This document shows, piece after piece, positions 1 through 5,422 of a stretch of 5,829 bases of DNA. The DNA comes from Trebonia sp. Lineage in GTDB: Bacteria; Actinomycetota; Actinomycetes; Streptosporangiales; Streptosporangiaceae. The number at the start of each line of letters is the position of its first letter. Positions within the stretch are counted from its first letter, which is position 1. Made by a program: the position numbers and the translations under genes. The notes under the pieces were generated by a model. It ran no database searches. It saw only the letters and a list, made by a program, of their open reading frames with translations, and was not told the origin of the DNA. The DNA lies in the NCBI GenBank assembly GCA_030038035.1, contig JASHPP010000765.1, positions 1 to 5,829 of the forward strand, given 5' to 3'.

Positions 1-1254
<1,254 letters not shown>

Positions 1255-1267
1255 GCTGCCGAGCTTA
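1255..1267 (-). promoter_or_regulatory. Possible leaderless promoter -10 for the MetE-like gene
   Basis: On the minus strand TAAGCT (1267-1262) fits the actinobacterial TANNNT -10 pattern and ends 7 nt before the GTG start, the spacing expected for a leaderless transcript. This would explain the absence of a ribosome-binding site. No recognisable -35 box was found at 15-19 nt, so the call is tentative. Confidence 0.35.
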
Positions 1268-1335
1268 GCCGGGCGAAGGGCGCAGGTCCCGGATGCACAC
1301 TGGCGTCGCCGGGGACAGTGCCTGCAGCGGCTGCC

Positions 1336-1381
1336 CCGGCGGCCCGCAGAGCCTGGCTAACAGGACATCGCGGGCCGCCGG
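1336..1381 (-). terminator. 12-bp perfect G/C hairpin, likely terminator of the small membrane-protein gene
   Basis: CCGGCGGCCCGC (1336-1347) and GCGGGCCGCCGG (1370-1381) are perfect inverted repeats with a 22-nt loop, which itself can form an AGCC/GGCT mini-stem. The element starts 30 nt past the TAA of the membrane-protein gene. No T-tract follows in the minus direction, as is common for high-G/C actinobacterial terminators. It would also separate the MetE-like gene transcriptionally from what lies upstream. A processing or attenuation hairpin is an alternative. Confidence 0.5.
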
Positions 1382-1411
1382 CCCTGGCGCGGCCCCTGCG
1401 TCGCGCCTGGC

Positions 1412-1687
1412 TTATAGGCCCCTGAACCCGCTAACTGGCCAGCGCGGACCCTCATCGAGCTCCTCGCCGGCGAACGGCGGTTCGATCCCCGAGAACCTGC
1501 TGCCGGGCGCGCGCATCCCGGTGAGCCGCCGCCCAGCGCGGCACATCGCGTCCGGCGCGTCACCGTTCAGGGTGTAAAGCTGGTCTTCTCGCCGCGACGC
1601 GATCGACACAATCGCGACTATCCCTGCCAAGACCCCTCCGAGAAACCCGACGAGGAGCATGATCGCCGCTATCTCGTACTCGCCCAT
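1412..1687 (-). CDS. Small single-pass membrane protein, unknown function
   Basis: A 91-residue protein not recognised as a named family. Residues 1-5 (MGEYE) are short and acidic. One hydrophobic segment at about 6-30 (IAAIMLLVGFLGGVLAGIVA, continuing to VSIAS) is followed by RRED. By the positive-inside rule this puts the C-terminus in the cytoplasm. The remaining tail of about 60 residues is polar, with two Met-Arg pairs, one Cys (49) and an acidic patch EELDEG (75-80). The ATG at 1687-1685 is chosen because GGGAGG (1698-1693) precedes it by 5 nt; the reading frame extends further upstream but without a good RBS and with unconvincing sequence. Strand and position match the core genes mnmA, MetE-like and ligA, so it may be part of the original core order rather than the insertion. 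A strong hairpin follows it. The good RBS and membrane segment make a real gene likely. Confidence 0.72.
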   Translation of the reverse strand: MGEYEIAAIMLLVGFLGGVLAGIVAIVSIASRREDQLYTLNGDAPDAMCRAGRRLTGMRAPGSRFSGIEPPFAGEELDEGPRWPVSGFRGL

Positions 1688-1817
1688 GACGGCCTCCCGT
1701 ACTTCGCCGACGGGCTGTCTTCCCTCGGCCCCGCTCCCTGCGGGCTGGTGGTGACCAGTCCGCAGGCCTCTTGCTGTTGCTGATGCCGGAACCGGTGGCC
1801 AGCATCCGCGATTCATA

Positions 1818-1878
1818 TGGTGTACCACCTAGAAGGGCTGATCAGCCTACCTCACCTATACCAACAGGTGGTACCTAC
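1818..1878. promoter_or_regulatory. Inverted repeat GTACCACCT...AGGTGGTAC with internal dyads
   Basis: GTACCACCT (1822-1830) and AGGTGGTAC (1866-1874) are a perfect 9-bp inverted pair with a 35-bp spacer. Each copy lies in a local near-palindrome: TGGTGTACCACC on the left and AGGTGGTACCT on the right. Paired operator half-sites of this form could bind a dimeric repressor with looping, and the site lies between the divergent membrane-protein gene and gntR. Which protein binds, if any, is unknown. Confidence 0.35.
1854..1863 (-). promoter_or_regulatory. TGGTATAGGT motif, copy 1
   Basis: The minus strand reads TGGTATAGGT here, and the identical 10-mer occurs on the plus strand at 3167-3176 upstream of the second gntR. 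The core TATAGG resembles a -10 hexamer (or TAGGT, close to the actinobacterial TAGRRT type). In this orientation it would drive the small membrane-protein gene with a leader of about 160 nt. No convincing -35 was found, so a repressor site is equally possible. Confidence 0.3.
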
Positions 1879-2143
1879 CCACAGAATGCCCGATTTACAG
1901 CTGTTAAACCCAGCTATAGGACATATTCCTCTGAGGAGACCGGGAAGTACTGCCAGACATGTTGGGGTAGCTGGTACAGCATGCCGAACCGGGATCAATT
2001 TCAGCCCTTGGTGCTGGGCTATCCCCGCCGTTCCGATAAGCCTGTTAAGATGCCCGGCAAACATGCATGCCATCCCGATCATCCCAACCTATTGGCGCAG
2101 AAAGACAACTAAATCACCATAGTTCTGATAGCCCCGCACTACC

Positions 2144-2170
2144 GAATGATCCGATCAAGTGGAATCATTC
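2144..2170. promoter_or_regulatory. Candidate GntR operator upstream of the first gntR
   Basis: GAATGAT (2144-2150) and ATCATTC (2164-2170) form a perfect 7-bp inverted repeat with a 13-bp spacer. An overlapping palindrome TGATC-C-GATCA sits at 2147-2157. The right half read on the minus strand, GAATGATTCCACT (2170-2158), matches 12 of 13 bases of GAATGATGCCACT at 3097-3109 upstream of the second gntR. Its position 28-55 bp before the probable start suits autoregulation, which is common for GntR proteins. Binding is inferred. Confidence 0.5.
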
Positions 2171-2200
2171 TGATGGTTGGTATCTATGGGAGGAGTCATG

Positions 2201-3007
2201 ATGCAGACGCCGATGTATCAGCAGATCGCTGAGGACATCCGCACGCAGATTGACTCCGGAGCCATCGCGCGAGGCAGCCAGTTGCCGACCGAGCTGGAGC
2301 TGCGCGCGAAATACGTCGCCTCGCGGAACACCATCAGGGACGCGATCAAGCGGCTCGTAGGCATGGGAATGGTTGAGACCAGGCCAGGCCAGGGCACCTT
2401 TGTGACGATGAGCGTCGATCCGTTTGTCACCGACCTCACCGCGGACCCGAGGACCGGGTTCGGCGGCGGCGAGAGTGCCCAGTACCTATCCCAGGTGAGC
2501 GAGCAGCACCGGCTGCCGAAGAGCAGTGCGCCAAAGGTCGAAGTCCAGGTAGCGCCGACCGCAATCACCAGGCGCCTCCGCCTTCCAGCGGGCGCGCACG
2601 TGATCAGCCGGCACCAGCAACGGCATATCGATGACATCCCGTGGTCGCTTCAGACGTCCTTCTACCCGATGGACTTCATCAGAATGGGCGCGACACGGCT
2701 GATGATGGCGGAGGACATCACCGAGGGCACCGTCCGTTACCTGGCCGAGGCGATCGGCCGCGTTCAGGCCAGCTACCGGGACTGGATAACCGCGCGGTCG
2801 CCGAGCGAGGTCGAGCAGAAATTCTTCGGTATCGGCCACGACTCGATAGTTTTCGAGATCTTCCGGACCGCGTTCGATCAGCAGAAGGCACCAATCCGGC
2901 TCACAGTGACGGTGTTCCCCGCCGACCGGAACCAGTTCATCGTCAACGTAGGCGACCCACCGCACCCCCGGTACGAAGAGGAACCCCGGGAGCCGCCTGC
3001 CTCCTGA
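2201..3007 (+). CDS. GntR-family transcriptional regulator, HutC/UTRA type, intact winged helix
   Basis: A 268-residue GntR regulator. The winged-helix DNA-binding domain fills about residues 4-70: MYQQIAEDIRTQI for helix 1, LPTELELRAKY (28-38) for helix 2, SRNTIRDAIKRL (41-52) for the recognition helix, and RPGQGTFV (61-68) for the wing. After a linker of about 20 residues (91-110), a UTRA-type effector domain runs from about 111 to 250, including WSLQTSFYPMD (148-158) and the late strand RLTVTVFPADRNQF (233-246). Such proteins bind operators as dimers and release them on binding a small effector; the ligand cannot be read from sequence. The start at 2201 gives MQTPMYQQIAED with AGGAG (2191-2195) 5 nt upstream; ATG 2198 and an upstream TTG (2177) are alternatives. 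A dyad lies just upstream and a hairpin just downstream. Family and domain call are firm. Confidence 0.95.
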   Translation: MQTPMYQQIAEDIRTQIDSGAIARGSQLPTELELRAKYVASRNTIRDAIKRLVGMGMVETRPGQGTFVTMSVDPFVTDLTADPRTGFGGGESAQYLSQVSEQHRLPKSSAPKVEVQVAPTAITRRLRLPAGAHVISRHQQRHIDDIPWSLQTSFYPMDFIRMGATRLMMAEDITEGTVRYLAEAIGRVQASYRDWITARSPSEVEQKFFGIGHDSIVFEIFRTAFDQQKAPIRLTVTVFPADRNQFIVNVGDPPHPRYEEEPREPPAS

Positions 3008-3013
3008 GGCCCT

Positions 3014-3064
3014 CAGCCGGGCGGGCGCCGGCACGGGCGGCTGCCTGTCACATGAGCTTTTATT
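3014..3064 (+). terminator. Candidate terminator after the first gntR
   Basis: Seven bases past the gene's stop, CAGCCG (3014-3019) can pair with CGGCTG (3038-3043). A competing shorter stem GCCGG/CCGGC (3016-3020 with 3028-3032) has a 7-nt loop. A T-rich run, TTTTATTT, follows at 3058-3065. The T-run is some 15 nt from the stem, further than in a classic intrinsic terminator, so confidence is moderate. Confidence 0.4.
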
Positions 3065-3096
3065 TGCTATCGAACCCGCAGGGGCGGCGGCTTCTG

Positions 3097-3109
3097 GAAT
3101 GATGCCACT
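3097..3109 (+). promoter_or_regulatory. Second copy of the candidate GntR operator, GAATGATGCCACT
   Basis: This 13-mer differs at one position from GAATGATTCCACT on the minus strand at 2170-2158, next to the first gntR start. Here only one arm is present, not the inverted pair, so it may be a weaker half-site. A site shared upstream of two paralogous regulators suggests cross- or co-regulation. It lies about 220 bp before the second gntR start. Confidence 0.4.
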
Positions 3110-3166
3110 AGTTCTGCCTGAACCAGGCGGACCGACAAACCCTGCCATCCTATCCATCCCAACGTG

Positions 3167-3176
3167 TGGTATAGGT
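3167..3176 (+). promoter_or_regulatory. TGGTATAGGT motif, copy 2
   Basis: Identical to the minus-strand 10-mer at 1863-1854. As a promoter its TATAGG (3170-3175) or TAGGTT (3172-3177) would be the -10 of the second gntR, giving a leader of about 145 nt. A similar CTATAGGG lies at 4315-4322 before the 26-codon ORF. No good -35 was seen for any copy. Confidence 0.3.
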
Positions 3177-3327
3177 TGTGTAGGTCAGCCCAGAACGGGT
3201 AGCAACAGAGGTCAGTGGCGCGACACGCCCAGAGCCTCGCCTGCAAGCCGGTCAGACTGTGGCAACATCGGGGTTGGTGGGGTGGTTGGGATGGCTGGCC
3301 TGCCAGCAAGCCTGCGCGGGAGGTGTG

Positions 3328-4221
3328 ATGGCTGAGCCCCTGTATAGGCAGATTGCCCAGGACCTACGGCGGAAGATCGAATCCGGCGAACTCGGGCCCG
3401 GTGCCAGGCTTCCCGACTACGACGCGTCGCGGAACACCATTCGAGACGCGATCAAGTGGCTCGCCATTCGGGGGCTGGTCGAGACCCGGCCAGGCCAGGG
3501 GACCTTTGTCGTGCGGCGAATTGAGCCAATCGTCACTACGCTGTCCGAAGACCCAGAGACTGGCATGGCCGGCGGTGAGGGAAAAGCCGCCTTCGCCGAG
3601 ATCAGCAAGCGCCGATCGCAAAGGCAAGAGCAGGCGCGCCAAGAACGGGAGAAGGCCAGGCAAGAGGGCACGGAAGAACAGGCCGGCGAGCCGGAGCAAG
3701 ATGACTGGCCGGAGGGGGAACCGTACGCATCCGTTCCGACAGTAGAAGTCAAGTTCGCGCCCGGGTATGTGGCCGAGCGACTTCGCATCCCCGAAGGCGC
3801 CGAGGTCCTCATCAGGCACCAGGAGTTCTCCATGGGCCGAACTCCGTGGTCGCTGCAGACGACGTTCTACCCCATAGAACTCATGTCGCGCGGCAACGGC
3901 GCACCAGCACTGATGAGAGCCAGGGACATCGAGGAAGGCACTGTCGAATACCTCGGGAAAACGCTGGGGCTCATCCAGTGCGGATACCGGGTCAGGATTC
4001 TGGTTCGCCCGCCGAATGAGAACGAGGCGAGATTCTTCGGTCTGCCAGACGACGGTCGCGTCCCCGTGGTCTCTTTGATTCGAACCGGCTACGAGGAGAC
4101 GGCGGAAGGTGTATATCCCTTCCGTGTAACCATTACCGTTCTTCCCGCAGACCGACACCAGTTCGTGATGAATTACGGCAAAGTTCCGGAGGAGCTCGCT
4201 GCACCAGCACGTGACCAGTGA
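3328..4221 (+). CDS. Divergent GntR/UTRA regulator with shortened winged helix and long charged linker
   Basis: A 297-residue paralogue of the regulator at 2201-3007. Helix 1 (LYRQIAQDLRRKIESG, 5-20), recognition helix (SRNTIRDAIKWL, 34-45) and wing (RPGQGTFV, 54-61) are almost the same. Between them the first protein has LPTELELRAKYVASRNT, while this one has only LPDYDASRNT (28-37), so helix 2 is largely missing: seven residues, 21 bp, in frame. Next comes a charged stretch of about 53 residues (84-136) rich in Arg, Gln, Glu and Lys (e.g. RQEQARQEREKARQE, 99-113), against about 20 residues in the paralogue. The UTRA domain follows, with TPWSLQTTFYPIE (172-184) and FRVTITVLPADRHQFV (265-280). 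ATG 3328 has GGAGG (3319-3323) 4 nt upstream; an upstream in-frame extension has no family match. Loss of helix 2 may impair DNA binding, so it could act by dimerising with an intact paralogue; that is inference. Confidence 0.92.
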   Translation: MAEPLYRQIAQDLRRKIESGELGPGARLPDYDASRNTIRDAIKWLAIRGLVETRPGQGTFVVRRIEPIVTTLSEDPETGMAGGEGKAAFAEISKRRSQRQEQARQEREKARQEGTEEQAGEPEQDDWPEGEPYASVPTVEVKFAPGYVAERLRIPEGAEVLIRHQEFSMGRTPWSLQTTFYPIELMSRGNGAPALMRARDIEEGTVEYLGKTLGLIQCGYRVRILVRPPNENEARFFGLPDDGRVPVVSLIRTGYEETAEGVYPFRVTITVLPADRHQFVMNYGKVPEELAAPARDQ

Positions 4222-4243
4222 GGCTTCGGTGGGGTAACAGACT

Positions 4244-4267
4244 CAGGGCAGCGAAATGCTTGCCCTG
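4244..4267 (+). terminator. Hairpin after the second gntR, possible terminator
   Basis: CAGGGCA (4244-4250) and TGCCCTG (4261-4267) are perfect inverted repeats 22 nt past the stop. With a single bulged T the stem extends to nine pairs (CAGGGCAGC with GCT-T-GCCCTG) around a GAAAT loop. No T-tract follows. A second G/C-rich pairing, GGGCC/GGCCC, lies just downstream around 4272-4299. It likely ends the gntR transcript or folds in the leader of the next ORF. Confidence 0.4.
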
Positions 4268-4335
4268 GGCTGGGCCAAGGCGGGCGCCGGTCTCGGCCCG
4301 GGGGCTTTAGGCGACTATAGGGTGAGGAGGCATTC

Positions 4336-4416
4336 ATGGCTAAAAGACGCGCACGACCGTCAGCGCAATACCGGTATGAGCACTACGACCCCAAAACCCT
4401 ACGCACCTGCCTTTGA
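4336..4416 (+). CDS. Possible 26-residue small protein or leader peptide
   Basis: The ORF encodes MAKRRARPSAQYR followed by YEHYDPKTLRTCL. It has an excellent ribosome-binding site, GAGGAGG (4324-4330), 5 nt before the ATG, better than many genes in this window. The first 13 residues resemble the start of the oxygenase downstream (MAKHHSGPAAQYR): M, A, K, P, A, Q, Y and R coincide, plus similar basic and small residues. After that no likeness is seen. Third positions are less G/C-biased than in the neighbours. It could be the stump of a decayed or truncated oxygenase paralogue, a regulatory leader peptide, or a genuine small basic peptide. A 25-codon ORF in another frame (4376-4453, starting MSTTTPKPYAPAF) overlaps it but lacks a ribosome-binding site. 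No known small-protein family is recognised. Confidence 0.42.
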   Translation: MAKRRARPSAQYRYEHYDPKTLRTCL

Positions 4417-4566
4417 GGCGCTGGATGCGCAACGCGTCCTGCGCCGGGTGTAGTGGTGCTTGTGATGATCGTCCGGTGTTCAGCACGCCGTCGGTGCCGC
4501 CGCCCGCAGCGGCGCCGGCGGCGTAGCCATCTGCGACTCCGGGCACGGGCTTCCGTCGTCCTGGCC

Positions 4567-4592
4567 TGACAGGAAGTGTCATCCCGTCCTGT
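4567..4592. promoter_or_regulatory. Overlapping dyads TGACA-N5-TGTCA and ACAGGA...TCCTGT
   Basis: TGACA (4567-4571) and TGTCA (4577-4581) form a 15-bp symmetrical site. ACAGGA (4569-4574) can alternatively pair with TCCTGT (4587-4592) across 12 nt. The site lies just upstream of the AT-rich -10-like patch, where an operator or activator site for the oxygenase promoter is expected. It does not resemble the GAATGAT element before the gntR genes, so a different regulator may act here, or it may be an RNA fold. Confidence 0.35.
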
Positions 4593-4611
4593 ATTCCCGC
4601 CTCAGCGAACT

Positions 4612-4630
4612 GAATATAAGATTATAAATC
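4612..4630 (+). promoter_or_regulatory. AT-rich promoter-like patch for the oxygenase
   Basis: Within strongly G/C-rich DNA this patch contains TATAAG (4615-4620) and TATAAA (4623-4628), both close to the -10 consensus. No clear -35 lies at 16-18 nt, so an activator may be needed. Transcription from here would give a leader of about 100-110 nt. Confidence 0.4.
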
Positions 4631-4735
4631 ACTTTTTCTTGTAACGGTGCCGGGGGCGCACTGCGCCGCAACTAGGTCCCGTGCGGGATGCCAGGTAGCG
4701 GGTGGACCGCTGAAGAGCCGAGAGTTGGAGGTGCC

Positions 4736-5422
4736 GTGGCTAAGCACCACTCCGGTCCGGCCGCCCAGTACCGCTCCGCAGTGCGACGATTCCGGTGGAC
4801 CACGTTCGATGTAAACAGCCTCCTTCCGGCGGGCTGGCAGCGGGAAATCATCGCGGCGGCCATCGAGGCCGATTTCAGGCAGTTCCCGCGGACGCCTATC
4901 CTGTCGCGGGAGGCGGCGGACGTGGCGCATATTAACCGCGGCCGGGTCCACGCCGATCAGGTGCGGCTGCAGTTGCCCTGGCTTTATGAGTCCTACCACG
5001 GCATATTTCTCGAACTGGCACGTGAAGCGTGTACCGAGGCCGTCGTCGTGGCGCGCGACCACCGTTACGGCGTTGTCCTCAACGTGCAGCGCGGGACTGC
5101 GATGCGGTTCGAGAATCATGTCGACTCTAACCCGCTCACGGGCGTACTCTTCTGCACCGACCATGCCATGGGTGGCGAGCTCGTCTTCGGGAACGATCCC
5201 GCGGCGGCGGACATCGCCGCGGTGGAGTTGGACTGCTCTATCATCAGGCCGCACGCAGGGCACCTGATCATCTTCGACGCCCGGGAGCGTTCGCACTACG
5301 CGAGACCGCTAGCCGCGGAGTCGGACATCAGGGTTGTCGCCGTCATGAACTTCTACACAGAGTCCTGGCCTGAGTCGACCCGGCCCAGGGAGCTGAACAG
5401 GCACCTCTACGGCGACGTGTAG
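4736..5422 (+). CDS. 2-oxoglutarate/Fe(II)-dependent oxygenase, prolyl-4-hydroxylase-like fold
   Basis: A 228-residue protein with the signature of 2OG/Fe(II) oxygenases of the P4H-like type. The iron ligands are H128 and D130 in RFENHVDSNPLTGVLF (124-139) and H187 in ERSHYARPL (184-192). R199 in SDIRVVAVMNFY (196-207), 12 residues after the distal His, is the expected 2-oxoglutarate ligand. GGELVFG (146-152) and RPHAGHLIIFD (171-181) are the core strands between them. Family members hydroxylate or otherwise oxidise peptides, amino acids or small molecules with O2 and 2OG, giving succinate and CO2; the substrate here is unknown. No signal peptide or membrane segment is seen, so it is probably cytoplasmic. 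The start is GTG 4736, with GGAGG (4727-4731) 4 nt upstream; an ATG at 4688 lacks such a site. Its last 16 bp overlap the convergent end of mnmA. Fold and cofactor set are firm, role unknown. Confidence 0.9.
   Translation: MAKHHSGPAAQYRSAVRRFRWTTFDVNSLLPAGWQREIIAAAIEADFRQFPRTPILSREAADVAHINRGRVHADQVRLQLPWLYESYHGIFLELAREACTEAVVVARDHRYGVVLNVQRGTAMRFENHVDSNPLTGVLFCTDHAMGGELVFGNDPAAADIAAVELDCSIIRPHAGHLIIFDARERSHYARPLAAESDIRVVAVMNFYTESWPESTRPRELNRHLYGDV

Larger units (their letters stand above)
1688..2200. other. Intergenic region between divergent genes, AT-richer in 1810-2200
   Basis: About 510 bp separate the minus-strand membrane-protein gene from the plus-strand gntR. The first 120 bp keep the local G/C-rich character. 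From about 1810 the sequence becomes clearly richer in A and T and contains several dyads and repeated motifs listed separately. Open frames exist on both strands but lack a ribosome-binding site and look like chance, with mixed third positions and no recognisable motif. No tRNA, rRNA, CRISPR repeat or transposase remnant was seen. It probably holds the promoters and operators of the two divergent genes; part could be a junction of imported DNA. Confidence 0.6.
3008..3327. other. Spacer between the two gntR genes
   Basis: A 320-bp stretch without a supportable gene. It contains, in order, a G/C-rich inverted-repeat cluster with a T-rich tail (3014-3064), the 13-bp element shared with the first gntR (3097-3109), the 10-bp TGGTATAGGT element (3167-3176), and the G/T-rich leader and GGGAGG ribosome-binding site (3318-3323) of the second gntR. 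It probably includes a terminator for the first gene and a separate promoter for the second, so the two are not obviously one operon. Confidence 0.55.
4417..4735. other. Leader/promoter region upstream of the oxygenase
   Basis: About 320 bp with no supportable gene. The first half (to about 4560) is very G/C-rich and can fold, for example GCCGCC (4496-4501) with GGCGGC (4517-4522). The second half holds two overlapping dyads (4567-4592), an abrupt AT-rich patch with two TATAA-type hexamers (4612-4630), a T-run (4633-4637), a small GGCGC-ACT-GCGCC stem (4655-4667), and the GGAGG site (4727-4731) of the oxygenase. A G/C-third-position reading on the minus strand at 4582-4340 is noted but not called as a gene. 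Confidence 0.5.

Noticed and set aside
1771..2112. A 113-codon plus-strand frame in the AT-richer intergenic region (and a 76-codon minus-strand frame at 2082-1852)
   Set aside because: Neither has a plausible ribosome-binding site, recognisable domain or third-position G/C bias; long frames arise easily here.
3364..4158. A 264-codon open frame on the minus strand opposite the second gntR
   Set aside because: The plus strand carries an unmistakable GntR/UTRA protein with a good ribosome-binding site; the opposite frame shows no motif.
4376..4453. A 25-codon ORF starting MSTTTPKPYAPAF, out of frame with the 26-codon ORF it overlaps
   Set aside because: No ribosome-binding site precedes it, and the overlapping ORF has a much better one. 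A frameshift product was considered, but no slippery site was seen.
4496..4522. GCCGCC/GGCGGC hairpin considered as a terminator of the 26-codon ORF
   Set aside because: It is a short G/C-rich repeat of a type common by chance in this composition, has no T-tract, and lies about 80 nt past the stop.
4340..4582. An 80-codon minus-strand frame including a stretch with strong G/C third positions (reading VPGVADGYAAGAAAGG)
   Set aside because: It has only a weak ribosome-binding site and low-complexity Ala/Gly content, and it runs antisense through the 26-codon ORF. It could be a fragment of a lost gene but cannot be supported.
4622..5296. A 224-codon open frame on the minus strand opposite the oxygenase
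   Set aside because: The oxygenase motifs (H-x-D, distal His, Arg) are on the plus strand; the opposite frame is a shadow.
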